A stretch of DNA of 12,763 nt. Source: Burkholderiales bacterium. GTDB lineage: Bacteria > Pseudomonadota > Gammaproteobacteria > Burkholderiales > Burkholderiaceae_B. A program made the translations under genes and the position numbers. Below the pieces are notes generated by a model that had not been told where the DNA came from, did no database searches, and saw only the letters and a program-made list of their open reading frames with translations. The stretch covers positions 1 to 12,763 of the forward strand of contig SXZD01000149.1 of the NCBI GenBank assembly GCA_005788065.1, in the 5' to 3' direction. Positions 1-8,037 of the stretch are shown here, one piece after another; the stretch's first letter is position 1, and every line of letters begins with the position of its first letter.

Positions 1-150
1 CCCTTCGCGAATCAGTGATTCGCTGCGGGACGGTCGCTGCACTGTCGGGCGCAATTTTTCGGATGCGATCCGGCGGAGTCGATCTCCGAACGCCGTCTGA
101 CGCGAAGGCGCATGTTTGAGCAGCACTGCGGGCTAGCCTGAGCGACTTAC

Positions 151-191
151 CGGAGGCTGCCCGGTGGTGGCGATTGTTCGGGCAGTCTCCG
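151..191. other. Strong hairpin in gene-free left end (1-266)
   Basis: Two 13-base arms at 151-163 and 179-191 pair along their full length with one G-T wobble around a 15-base loop. There is no T-tract on either side, so it is not a classic terminator. The same 1-200 stretch holds further small inverted repeats: 7-23 (perfect 8-base arms around one base), 60-72 (5-base arms) and 74-88 (5-base arms). I find no gene, tRNA or recognisable RNA family in 1-266. It could be a structured RNA, or the transcript end of a gene left of the window. Confidence 0.5.
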
Positions 192-212
192 AAAAATCAG
201 AGCATCAGTTGC

Positions 213-235
213 AAAAACCGCCGGAGCAACGACGA
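213..235 (-). terminator. Probable intrinsic terminator of the decarboxylase gene
   Basis: On the minus strand a short GC-rich stem (5 pairs including one G-T, 219-223 with 230-234) closes a 6-base loop. It is followed by one G and then five T residues. It lies about 30 bases past the decarboxylase stop codon in the correct orientation. The stem is short, so the call is moderate. Confidence 0.5.
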
Positions 236-266
236 ATGCCCAAGACTCACCGCCCTCGCAGCGACA

Positions 267-2513
267 TCAACTCCGCACGCAGTCAACGAAGTACTTGACT
301 TCGCCATCCACATCCATCGCCACCAACCCGTGAATATCCGTCTCAAAGCCCGGAAACTGCTTGTTGAACTCACGCGCAAATTTCAGATAGTTGACGATCG
401 GCTTGTTAAAGCGCTCACCCGGGATCAACAACGGAATTCCCGGCGGATACGGCGTGAGCAACGCTGTGGTGATGCGACCTTCCAACTCATCAATCGCCAC
501 CCGTTCAATCTCGCGGTGCGCCACACGCGCATACGCATCTTGCGGCTTCATCGCCGGCTGCATATCCGACAGATACATCTCGGTCGTCATGCGCGCGATG
601 TCATGCGTCTTGTAGATACCATGAATCTGCTGACACAGGTCTCGCAAGCCTACCCGCTCATATCGTGGATGCTGCTTGCAAAACTCCGGCAGGATTCTCC
701 ACATCGGCTGGTTTCTGTCGAAGTCGTCCTTGAACTGCTGCAGCGCAGTCACCAGCGTGTTCCAGCGGCCTTTGGTAATACCGATGGTGAACATGATGAA
801 GAAGGAATACAAACCCGTCTTCTCCACGATAACGCCATGCTCTGCAAGGAACTTGGTCACGATGGACGCCGGAATGCCGATCTGCGCAAAGCTGCCATCC
901 AGATTCAAACCCGGTGTAACCACCGTGGCCTTGATCGGGTCCAGCATGTTGAAGCCATCGGCTAGTTTGCCGAATCCATGCCAATCATCCGCAGCACGGA
1001 TCATCCAGTCTTCACGCGAACCCATGCCGTCTTCAGCCAGCTCGTGTGGTCCCCACACTTTAAACCACCAGTCCATGCCAAACTCTTCGTCCACCTTGCG
1101 CATCGCACGGCGGAAGTCCAGCGCTTCCAGAATACTTTCCTCTACCAGCGCAGTGCCACCCGGGGGTTCCATCATGGCGGCTGCCACATCGCAGGACGCA
1201 ATGATGGCGTACTGCGGGCTGGTCGACGTGTGCATGAGATAAGCCTCATTGAACACATCGCGGTCGAGTTTACGATTCTCCGATTCCTGCACCAGAATCT
1301 GCGATGCTTGCGAAAGACCCGCCAACAGTTTGTGCGTGGACTGCGTAGAGAACACAAGCGGCTCTACCGGACGCGGACGATCGCGGCCAATGGCGTGCAT
1401 GTTGCGGTAAAAGTCGTGGAAGGTAGCATGCGGCAGCCACGCTTCGTCGAAGTGCAGCGTGTCGATGTAGTCGCCCATCACGTCCTTGATCATCTCCACG
1501 TTGTAGAGCACACCGTCGTAGGTGCTCTGCGTGATGGTGAGGATGCGCGGCTTCTTGTTCAGGGCTTCGCGCGCAAACGGATTGGCCTCGATTTTCTTGC
1601 GGATGGTGTCGGGCTTAAACTCATCCAGCGGGATGGGCCCGATGATGCCCAGGTGATTGCGGGTGGGCGTGAGAAACACCGGAATGGCGCCGGTCATGGT
1701 GATCGCATGCAGGATGGACTTATGACAGTTGCGGTCCACCACCACAATGTCGCCGGGTGCCACGTTGGCATGCCACACCATCTTGTTGGATGTGGATGTA
1801 CCGTTGGTAACAAAGAAGCAATGGTCTGCATTGAAAATGCGTGCCGCATTGCGCTCGGAAGCTGCCACCGGGCCGGTGTGGTCCAGCAGTTGCCCCAACT
1901 CATCGACCGCATTGCACACGTCGGCGCGCAACATATTTTCGCCAAAAAACTGGTGGAACATCTGCCCCACCGGGCTTTTAAGAAACGCCACACCACCGGA
2001 GTGCCCGGGGCAATGCCAGGAATAGGAACCGTCCTGCGCGTAGTCCAGCAGCGCCCTGAAAAACGGCGGCGCCAATGAATCGAGATACGATCGCACTTCA
2101 CGGATGATGTGACGCGCCACAAATTCGGGCGTGTCTTCGAACATGTGAATGAAACCGTGCAACTCGCGCAGGATGTCGTTGGGGATGTGGCGCGACGTAC
2201 GCGTTTCGCCGTACAGGTAAATCGGAATTTCCGAGTTTTTAAAGCGGATTTCTTCGATGAAGTTTCGCAGATTGATGATGGCTGGATCCAGATCTGGCCC
2301 CGGCGTGAATTCCTCATCGTCAATCGACAGGATGAAAGCCGATGCCCGGCTTTGCTGTTGCGCAAACTGCGACAGGTCGCCGTAGCTGGTCACCCCCAGC
2401 ACCTCGATACCCTCGGCCTCGATAGCCTGCGCGAGCGCGCGGATGCCCAGACCGGACGTGTTCTCCGAACGAAAGTCCTCGTCAATGATGACGATGGGGA
2501 AACGAAATTTCAT
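267..2513 (-). CDS. Orn/Lys/Arg decarboxylase (PLP-dependent, inducible type)
   Basis: Encodes a 748-residue fold-type I PLP decarboxylase of the family that includes LdcI/CadA, AdiA and SpeC. These cytoplasmic enzymes convert basic amino acids to polyamines or diamines, often consuming protons during acid stress. The N-terminal response-regulator-like wing domain covers roughly residues 1-130. The PLP domain has TNGTSTSNK near 236-244, the cofactor-binding HFDEAW at 354-359, and the Schiff-base lysine K395 in STQSTHKLL. The C-terminal domain runs to the end. Length matches the family (about 715-755). The frame is open for 29 more codons upstream, but the ATG at 2513 gives the expected N-terminus (MKFRFPIV) and has a GAGG ribosome-binding site 6 bases before it. 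Substrate (lysine, arginine or ornithine) cannot be decided by eye. It is transcribed divergently from the small membrane protein gene at 2813. Confidence 0.95.
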   Translation of the reverse strand: MKFRFPIVIIDEDFRSENTSGLGIRALAQAIEAEGIEVLGVTSYGDLSQFAQQQSRASAFILSIDDEEFTPGPDLDPAIINLRNFIEEIRFKNSEIPIYLYGETRTSRHIPNDILRELHGFIHMFEDTPEFVARHIIREVRSYLDSLAPPFFRALLDYAQDGSYSWHCPGHSGGVAFLKSPVGQMFHQFFGENMLRADVCNAVDELGQLLDHTGPVAASERNAARIFNADHCFFVTNGTSTSNKMVWHANVAPGDIVVVDRNCHKSILHAITMTGAIPVFLTPTRNHLGIIGPIPLDEFKPDTIRKKIEANPFAREALNKKPRILTITQSTYDGVLYNVEMIKDVMGDYIDTLHFDEAWLPHATFHDFYRNMHAIGRDRPRPVEPLVFSTQSTHKLLAGLSQASQILVQESENRKLDRDVFNEAYLMHTSTSPQYAIIASCDVAAAMMEPPGGTALVEESILEALDFRRAMRKVDEEFGMDWWFKVWGPHELAEDGMGSREDWMIRAADDWHGFGKLADGFNMLDPIKATVVTPGLNLDGSFAQIGIPASIVTKFLAEHGVIVEKTGLYSFFIMFTIGITKGRWNTLVTALQQFKDDFDRNQPMWRILPEFCKQHPRYERVGLRDLCQQIHGIYKTHDIARMTTEMYLSDMQPAMKPQDAYARVAHREIERVAIDELEGRITTALLTPYPPGIPLLIPGERFNKPIVNYLKFAREFNKQFPGFETDIHGLVAMDVDGEVKYFVDCVRS

Positions 2514-2662
2514 GGTTGACCTCGGCAAAAGAGGAAAACAAAGGGTGACAGGGAAGATAACGGATTCAAACGGACAGCAAAAAGCGGCAAGGCGACCCAA
2601 TACATCGGCAGTTGCGGCACTGTACCCGCCCCCCGGGCACTAAGCCCGGCAACAGGGCGCCA

Positions 2663-2691
2663 ATTATCCAACAAAAATGGCTGCAAATCAG
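2663..2691 (-). promoter_or_regulatory. Candidate promoter of the decarboxylase in the 2514-2812 intergenic region
   Basis: On the minus strand a good -10 hexamer GATAAT (2663-2668) lies 17 bases after CTGATT (2686-2691), a weak -35. This would give a leader of about 140-150 bases. The leader contains a 6-pair GC hairpin with a 5-base loop (2633-2649). The intergenic region holds no other gene that I can support. Confidence 0.3.
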
Positions 2692-2767
2692 TGACGAAAC
2701 CCGGCTTTGGAGAAGAAATTATCGTCAGAGGCGAAAAATGGAACTCTTTTGTGAAAACTGCCACTCA

Positions 2768-2794
2768 GGGGGAATCATACAAACGTAATCCCCC
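2768..2794 (+). promoter_or_regulatory. G5/C5 inverted repeat just upstream of the 2813 gene
   Basis: GGGGGA (2768-2773) can pair with TCCCCC (2789-2794) around a 15-base loop. It ends a few bases before the AAAGGA ribosome-binding site of the downstream gene. It could affect translation or be an operator. The C run is 7 long, so it could also be prone to slippage. No function is shown. Confidence 0.3.
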
Positions 2795-2812
2795 CCTTGA
2801 AAGGACTCCACC

Positions 2813-3448
2813 ATGCATATACAAAACAACACAGCCGCCAACGGCCATTTACCCTCCCTTGCAATACCTCATACAGCCGACATTGAACGGGGGGAGACCA
2901 CGCCAGAAATCGTGCTGACACGCGAAGAACAGGTCTCTGTCTGTAAGTGGACAACCGCAGATATCACGCTTCACATGGCCGGCCATGTATTGGCGCTGGC
3001 CGTGGCGGCTATTCAATTGGCCAACCGCACCAACGGGCTACAGACCACCGCAGAGAAACTCGCTGTGCCAACCGCCATATTCAGCGCCGGCGACATCTTG
3101 GCAACAGTGGGATTGGGATGCTACTCCCGCTCATTGCTGGCTCACGGTTTCCGGGGCGAGGCTGCATGTACAGACATCGGACGCATGTTTGCCAGTGGTT
3201 TTGGTATCGCGCTGCCCGCTTTGATACTTGCAAACCCGGATATGAACGCAGCCAGCAAGGCACACGAGGCTCTGTCTGCGGTGGCGATCGGCGTCATTGG
3301 AACCGCCATGATTTTGACCATGGCGAAATGGGGGCGAGGCAAAGGATTTGTGCTCCCCGCTCAAAGAGCTGAATTGCAACTCACCCACTTGAACGGCTCT
3401 GACCCGCACAACGGTGCCATTGCCCAACACAGGCCCACCGCCGGCTGA
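2813..3448 (+). CDS. Hypothetical small multi-pass membrane protein
   Basis: Encodes 211 residues that I do not recognise. The first 45 residues are polar. Four hydrophobic stretches follow, at about 54-69, 86-107, 126-143 and 154-170, and suggest two membrane hairpins. The last 40 residues are polar and rich in His, Asn and Arg. There is no cleavable Sec signal. The ATG at 2813 has a ribosome-binding site (AAAGGA, about 8 bases upstream), which supports translation. It reads toward dcd, with only 36 bases between the two stop codons. A segment AGDILATVGLGC near residue 91 loosely resembles the GGADVLG...GC motif of the large paralogs A-C. That resemblance is weak and may be chance among Gly/Ala/Leu-rich sequences. 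Function unknown. Confidence 0.75.
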   Translation: MHIQNNTAANGHLPSLAIPHTADIERGETTPEIVLTREEQVSVCKWTTADITLHMAGHVLALAVAAIQLANRTNGLQTTAEKLAVPTAIFSAGDILATVGLGCYSRSLLAHGFRGEAACTDIGRMFASGFGIALPALILANPDMNAASKAHEALSAVAIGVIGTAMILTMAKWGRGKGFVLPAQRAELQLTHLNGSDPHNGAIAQHRPTAG

Positions 3449-3484
3449 TCAGATACAGCCCACCTAAAACAAGCTCACCGAAAA

Positions 3485-4054
3485 TCAGGTCTTGGGCAGG
3501 GTAACACCCACCTGCCCCTGATACTTGCCGCCCCGGTCTTTGTACGAGGTTTCGCACACCTCATCACTTTCAAAAAACAACACCTGCGCGCAACCCTCAC
3601 CCGCATAAATGCGGGCTGGCAAAGGCGTGGTATTTGAAAACTCCAGAGTCACATACCCCTCCCATTCCGGCTCGAAGGGCGTCACGTTCACAATGATGCC
3701 GCAACGCGCATAGGTGCTTTTGCCCAGACAGATGGTGAGCACATTGCGCGGTATGCGGAAATATTCCATGGTGCGGGCCAGCGCAAACGAGTTGGGCGGG
3801 ATGATGCACTCATCACCCACAAAGTCGACAAAGCTTTTTTCGTCAAAATGTTTGGGGTCGACAATCGTGCTGTTGATGTTGGTAAAAATCTTGAATTCGC
3901 GCGCGCAGCGGATGTCGTAACCGTAGCTGGAGGTGCCATACGACACCAGCCGGCGACCGTCTTGCGCATAACGTACCTGACCAGGCTCGAAAGGCTCGAT
4001 CATGCCGTGTTGCTCTGCCATGCGGCGTATCCATTTGTCTGACTTGATGCTCAT
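3485..4054 (-). CDS. dcd: dCTP deaminase
   Basis: Encodes 189 residues. Dcd deaminates dCTP to dUTP and so feeds dUTPase and thymidylate synthesis in the cytoplasm as a homotrimer. The family's active-site block is present: GKSTYAR with Ser113 and Arg117, then TLEFSN with Glu138, the expected general base/acid. The C-terminal GGKYQGQ loop that closes over the nucleotide is also intact. Length matches bacterial Dcd (about 188-193). The frame stays open to 4231, but the extension is Pro/Arg-rich and unlike the family, so the ATG at 4054 (MSIKSDKWI) is chosen. Its ribosome-binding site is only weakly visible. It lies 192 bases downstream of paralog A on the same strand, and its own leader has a hairpin at 4084-4098. 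Confidence 0.97.
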   Translation of the reverse strand: MSIKSDKWIRRMAEQHGMIEPFEPGQVRYAQDGRRLVSYGTSSYGYDIRCAREFKIFTNINSTIVDPKHFDEKSFVDFVGDECIIPPNSFALARTMEYFRIPRNVLTICLGKSTYARCGIIVNVTPFEPEWEGYVTLEFSNTTPLPARIYAGEGCAQVLFFESDEVCETSYKDRGGKYQGQVGVTLPKT

Positions 4055-4083
4055 GCATTTATCCGGTGCGTTCATTGTGTGCA

Positions 4084-4098
4084 GGCAGCTCTGCTGCC
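4084..4098 (-). promoter_or_regulatory. Hairpin in the dcd leader
   Basis: GGCAGC and GCTGCC form a perfect 6-pair stem around a 3-base loop, about 30 bases before the dcd start. No T-tract follows, so it is not a good terminator. A second 6-pair inverted repeat (GCCACC/GGTGGC, around 4160-4184) lies farther upstream in the same 192-base gap. Role unknown. Confidence 0.3.
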
Positions 4099-4246
4099 CA
4101 ATGACCCTATTTTGACAGGTTTTTGGATGCCGGGGCTTGGATGTCCGGGGGGACGGTCTGCCACCTCGCAATCCGGGCGGTGGCGGCAATTGTGGATGCA
4201 AGGGGCGCAAGGCATATGTGGCGCAAACCATCGCCGTCCTGTCTGA

Positions 4247-6094
4247 TCAGGCTGCCTTATTCAGTTGGACATTGGCATACGTGTTCAAAGATTGACCCGT
4301 GTCCCCAAGCGTCTTCAAAAGGCACGTTTTTATCTCAGCGGCTGTCTCAGTTACTCTGCCTTGGACACCTCGGGTATGGCGGTCAGCCGCATCAACCACA
4401 TGCCCTAGGGTTGCAACCGCCGCACTGCCCCCCCAGTTAACCGCACAAGCGCTTGCAAAACCGAGCCCGCATGTGGCGGTCAGATCGCCGATTGTATTGA
4501 CGCTGAACATATAGCCACCCATTGGAATATTTAACCCAGTCCACATCGCGGAACAGGCACCGCAACCCAATGCCATACCCAGTACATCTGCTCCCCCATG
4601 CCCGATAAAGGAAGCCAGCGCCTGTCTGACCCGGTGGTTACGCGATCCGTCTGACTGCTTGTAGGTCAGTTCGATATTGCATTTGCCATGCACCGACTGC
4701 ACCGGCTTGTGTTGCAGGTAGGTGTGATAGCGGAAAAGATTGTCTTTAAGCGGACGCTGGACAGCGACCTGCGCCACGATACGGTCGAGACTGAAAATAA
4801 AGTCACCCAGGCGATTCAGCGCACCCGAGGCTCGCATGATGTAACGCACAACCCGATTTGTATCCGGGTCGCGATACATGCACGCGCCCATTTTCTGAGC
4901 AAACTTGATTTCATTGACGACCTCATCGTCTATGAGCTGTGCGCTGCCGCGAAACACATAGTTGGGGTCGTCCTTGAGGTGTTCCATCGGTTTTTGCATG
5001 ATCCTGTTGCGAAAGGGCCGAAGTCTGTTGGCAGCCATTTCGAACAGGCTTTCATAGGTACGGCTACCTGGCGCGCCCACATTGCCTGTCCGCCCCCGAT
5101 ATGCATGCGTTGCACGCGCGGCAACGGTGACCGCAGAGCGCATCAGGAAAGACGTAAAGTAAAGGCCTGCGGCCAGCATGCCCATCTTGGCCAGAAAGGT
5201 GGCCTCCATACCGCTGAGCACCAGACCGGTTCCGAGATACAAGCCAGCAAACGCACCTGCCGACATGACGCAACCGGCCGACATCACCCATTGGTTCAGC
5301 GTGCCGTTCAACTGCGGTTTGTGCGCACGGTCGGCTTGTTTAAGAAGCTTCTTCATGACGTCCACCCGCGGGTCTTGTTCATCAGTTAGATCCTGCATGC
5401 CACACTGTTTCAGCAAGGCAAGCACATCAGCGGGCTTGAGCTCACGCTTGAGTGATCCGTGGAAATTCAAGAATCCATTTTGACGGAGAAATACCGTGGC
5501 CTGCTGCGCGAGGGTGTTCGCATCGACGCCGGCGAACGGCGATTTTTCAAGCCGTTTCAACTGCCGCCGTACATCGGCTGCAAAACGGGGGGCGCCGGCC
5601 AGTTCACGCAAGGAGCGACGTGCGATGCCGCCTAAAAAACGGCAGTAGCAACCGGTAAACCGGAAAGTAAGTTCGCCCCATTCTTCGGTACGGTTGGCAA
5701 AACGCGCCGCCCAGGCCACACCGGTGCTGAAGCTTTTGGGATTGGCATGGATGTAGTCGCTGGAATACATATAGCGGCTACCATAGAGTTGCCGCCACTC
5801 AAGAGCTGACAGGTTGCGCAGGTAGCGCTGTCTGCCGCCCGGACGCTCTACTGCGATGTAACCCTTGTAGGGAAGGTCTTTGAAATACTGACGGACCCCT
5901 CGCTCGACTTTTTGCAAACGGCTCTTCTCGCCGGAGTCTGCGCTCTTTCCCGAGCTCTTTGTCGTGCTCTTTCCCACGCTATTACCCGCGCTATGACCCG
6001 CGCTGTCACTTCCTGTGCCACCGGGCAGCAGACTTAAACTGACCTCAGGCGAAGAATTGCGCGTGCTGCCGCCGCAAGAAAAACCCAACCCCAT
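4247..6094 (-). CDS. Paralog A of an unrecognised three-gene membrane-protein family
   Basis: Encodes 615 residues. I do not recognise the family. Residues 1-60 are Ser/Gly/Lys-rich and contain a four-residue repeat (28-51). Residues 93-123 hold the family block RNLSALEWRQLYG then YSSDYIHAN. A conserved RFLGG...LRELAG segment follows near 152-167. A long hydrophobic region (about 269-326) ends in the shared AGLYFTSF...YRG motif (309-334). A conserved GHGGADVLG...GC block (498-511) opens a second hydrophobic region running to about 565. The C-terminal 50 residues are polar. There is no Sec signal peptide. The ATG at 6094 has an excellent GAGAGGA ribosome-binding site 7 bases upstream. The gene lies 205 bases downstream of B and reads toward dcd. 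The N-terminal tract could be an export signal of a specialised secretion system; that is inference. Confidence 0.85.
   Translation of the reverse strand: MGLGFSCGGSTRNSSPEVSLSLLPGGTGSDSAGHSAGNSVGKSTTKSSGKSADSGEKSRLQKVERGVRQYFKDLPYKGYIAVERPGGRQRYLRNLSALEWRQLYGSRYMYSSDYIHANPKSFSTGVAWAARFANRTEEWGELTFRFTGCYCRFLGGIARRSLRELAGAPRFAADVRRQLKRLEKSPFAGVDANTLAQQATVFLRQNGFLNFHGSLKRELKPADVLALLKQCGMQDLTDEQDPRVDVMKKLLKQADRAHKPQLNGTLNQWVMSAGCVMSAGAFAGLYLGTGLVLSGMEATFLAKMGMLAAGLYFTSFLMRSAVTVAARATHAYRGRTGNVGAPGSRTYESLFEMAANRLRPFRNRIMQKPMEHLKDDPNYVFRGSAQLIDDEVVNEIKFAQKMGACMYRDPDTNRVVRYIMRASGALNRLGDFIFSLDRIVAQVAVQRPLKDNLFRYHTYLQHKPVQSVHGKCNIELTYKQSDGSRNHRVRQALASFIGHGGADVLGMALGCGACSAMWTGLNIPMGGYMFSVNTIGDLTATCGLGFASACAVNWGGSAAVATLGHVVDAADRHTRGVQGRVTETAAEIKTCLLKTLGDTGQSLNTYANVQLNKAA
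5942..6013 (-). repeat. Degenerate 12-bp tandem repeat inside paralog A
   Basis: Six consecutive 12-base units start at 5942, 5954, 5966, 5978, 5990 and 6002. Each begins GCT on the plus strand. They encode GSDS, AGHS, AGNS, VGKS, TTKS and SGKS, residues 28-51 of paralog A. A related 12-mer at 5921-5932 suggests the array once extended further. Paralogs B and C lack this region, so it is a recent or lineage-specific addition to A. Confidence 0.8.
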
Positions 6095-6236
6095 GACAAA
6101 ATCCTCTCAGGACAGCCCCGCCCGCAGACGATCGGAGGGGTTACGCACCCACCGGTCCGCCGGGACTCGTGGCGCGCTTGCGTTGAAGAAGCCGAGAGAT
6201 TAATGAAGTCACGCCCCGTCAGGGGGAAGTCAACGT

Positions 6237-6264
6237 AAAAACGTACAGAACGAACTCCGTTCTG
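6237..6264 (-). terminator. Probable terminator of paralog B
   Basis: On the minus strand CAGAACG and CGTTCTG (6246-6264) form a 7-pair stem with a 5-base loop. TACG and then five T residues follow. It lies about 36 bases after the stop codon of B. A weaker CGGG/CCCG hairpin followed by TTTT precedes it. The 4-base gap before the T-tract makes it imperfect. Confidence 0.45.
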
Positions 6265-6299
6265 CTGCAAAGAAGGGAAAACGGGGAAAACCCGGCTTT

Positions 6300-7916
6300 T
6301 CAGCGGGTAGCGGGCATGAGAGGCTCGCGCCCCGACTGAGCGGGACGGAAGTCAGACAGTTTGAGCAGCAGCGGCAGCGGCGCCTCCAGCAGCAGGCTGG
6401 CTGTCCAGAATGCAGCCGGAATGGTCAAGCCAGACAGCGGTTTGAGAAGACCGGCACCGCCCAGCATCACAGCCGGCACCACGCCTGCGGAAGCCTTGGA
6501 AACCGCACCCCAGAAGGCCGAAACCGCCAGGCAGCCCGCAGCGCCGCCCAGCACATCGGCCCCGCCGATGCCTGCAAATCGCGCCCATTGAAGTCTGGCC
6601 TTTCCCATTCGCACATCTGCTGCGGCTGAGGTGTACCAGTCGTAGCCGGCAAAGCCGCCGCCCGTCTGACCCGCCATCTGCACAAAGCCGTCTTGCGACG
6701 TATAAGACAAACGGATAGCTCGCCCGGCCATACGGGTCAGTATGCAATCAGCCTGGCACACCATATCAGCAATATCGCTGGTAAAACCCACCGCGCACCG
6801 GGCATACAGGCGCTCAAACCTCGCTGCCTTTCCTCCCCGCCGCTGCAACGAAAAACTGTAAGACGCATGTTCCAGCGACTGGAACCTCAGGCCCGTCTCA
6901 TCGCGAACCAGATCGACCTCCGGCGGACCAGGCAAGCCAACCCGTCTGTAGACGGCATTGCGCAGACTGCGCGTATTGGATCGCAGGGCCTCATACAGGG
7001 AACGGTAAGCCATGCTGTTGCGGCGAGCCCCCCCTCCCCGGTAGGTCTTGCACAGACGCGCCTGTACCGTGGTTGCGCTTCGCAATGCGAAACTGGTGAC
7101 ATACAAAGCGCCGGCCAAGCCCAGCGTGCCGGTGACGTAAGGCCCGGCAGCCCATGCAGCCGCCGGCATCAGCGCGATGGCAATGCCCGCACCCGAGACC
7201 ATGGCCAGCATGCAACCGGCCACATGCGCCGCACGACGGCGCTTGGACCACGCTCTCCATTGCAGGCGCATATCCGCTTTTTTCAGGGCATCGGCCAGCA
7301 AGCTGCATTGCGCTTGAAAAGAATCGCTGCTGCGCTCAAAACCGAGATCCTCAATCAGAATTTTTTCAATGACCCCCTGTGCATGCTGACTGTGCGGATC
7401 GCACTTCAACGTCGCTTTCCCGGGGTCAATCAGCCCACGCTCAGCCAGTTTGTCGTAGAGCACCTCCATTGAGTTACGCCCCTCAGCCAGCGGTTTCGAA
7501 AGACGCCCCGCCAAGGCAAAACCCGCCGTCGCATGTTTGCGAAGGTGGTGCTGCAGGCGGCTGACAAAGCGCGCTTTTCCGCTGAGTTCGCGCAAGGTGC
7601 CGGGCACCAGGGACCCGACAAAACGGATATGCATTCCTGTCATGCAACTGGCCGTTTCAGCCAATTCTTCCATGACGTTGGCTGCTCGGGCCAGCATGCG
7701 GGTGGATTGGGTGAACGAGTGCCGGTGGGAGTGGATGTAGTCGCTGCTATACACATAATTGCGACCGTACAGAGAGCGCCATTGCAGCGCAGACAAATTG
7801 CGCATCATGCGGTTTCGCTGCCCGGGTGTATTGCCCTCGGTCATGACGGTAGCCCGCCCGAAAGCCATTTTCAGGTTCGACAGATGGGCACGGTCATGTG
7901 TGATGTTGTCCGGCAT
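6300..7916 (-). CDS. Paralog B of an unrecognised three-gene membrane-protein family
   Basis: Encodes 538 residues, with the same block order as A and C. TEGNTPGQR (26-34) leads into RNLSALQWRSLYG and YSSDYIHSH (39-64). VGSLVPGTLRELSGKARF lies near 100-117. A hydrophobic region (about 229-290) ends in AGALYVTSFALRSA...TYRGG (268-294). GIGGADVLGGAAGCLAVSAFW (449-469) begins a second hydrophobic region that reaches about 520. There is no signal peptide and no Ser/Gly repeat tract. The frame is open for 19 more codons upstream (to 7973), but the ATG at 7916 is preceded by GGAGGTGAGT, a near-ideal ribosome-binding site, and is chosen. B is closer to C than to A by eye, since both share the TEGN.PGQR lead-in and the SGK.RF motif. 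Function unknown. Confidence 0.85.
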   Translation of the reverse strand: MPDNITHDRAHLSNLKMAFGRATVMTEGNTPGQRNRMMRNLSALQWRSLYGRNYVYSSDYIHSHRHSFTQSTRMLARAANVMEELAETASCMTGMHIRFVGSLVPGTLRELSGKARFVSRLQHHLRKHATAGFALAGRLSKPLAEGRNSMEVLYDKLAERGLIDPGKATLKCDPHSQHAQGVIEKILIEDLGFERSSDSFQAQCSLLADALKKADMRLQWRAWSKRRRAAHVAGCMLAMVSGAGIAIALMPAAAWAAGPYVTGTLGLAGALYVTSFALRSATTVQARLCKTYRGGGARRNSMAYRSLYEALRSNTRSLRNAVYRRVGLPGPPEVDLVRDETGLRFQSLEHASYSFSLQRRGGKAARFERLYARCAVGFTSDIADMVCQADCILTRMAGRAIRLSYTSQDGFVQMAGQTGGGFAGYDWYTSAAADVRMGKARLQWARFAGIGGADVLGGAAGCLAVSAFWGAVSKASAGVVPAVMLGGAGLLKPLSGLTIPAAFWTASLLLEAPLPLLLKLSDFRPAQSGREPLMPATR

Positions 7917-7976
7917 ACTCACCTCCGCTGGAAGCTGAGCGTGTGAATGAACGCTCTGCAATCTGTGTGGCATGCC

Positions 7977-7995
7977 AAAACGGAAAGGTTCCGTT
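7977..7995 (-). terminator. Probable terminator of paralog C
   Basis: A perfect 7-pair hairpin (AACGGAA and TTCCGTT, 3-base loop) lies about 43 bases past the stop of C. On the minus strand it ends in TTTT, partly within the stem. The T-tract is short. The stem shares the 10-mer TCCGTTCTGC (plus strand, 7990-7999) with the terminator region of B (6256-6265). Confidence 0.45.
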
Positions 7996-8037
7996 CTGCA
8001 GGGGTGACTAACCCTTCAAATCCGGGACGGCAAAGGA

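Noticed and set aside
174..2078. Long open frames on the plus strand opposite the decarboxylase
   Set aside because: They are antisense shadows of a well-conserved gene. They have no family signatures, and their His/Arg-rich composition is typical of such shadows.
4055..4231. N-terminal extension of Dcd
   Set aside because: The frame is open, but the added sequence is Pro/Arg-rich and absent from the Dcd family, whose usual length matches the start at 4054.
5966..5989. Walker A-like AGNSVGKS in paralog A
   Set aside because: It fits the P-loop pattern only because it is built from the four-residue repeat. It lies in low-complexity sequence and no NTPase fold or Walker B follows.
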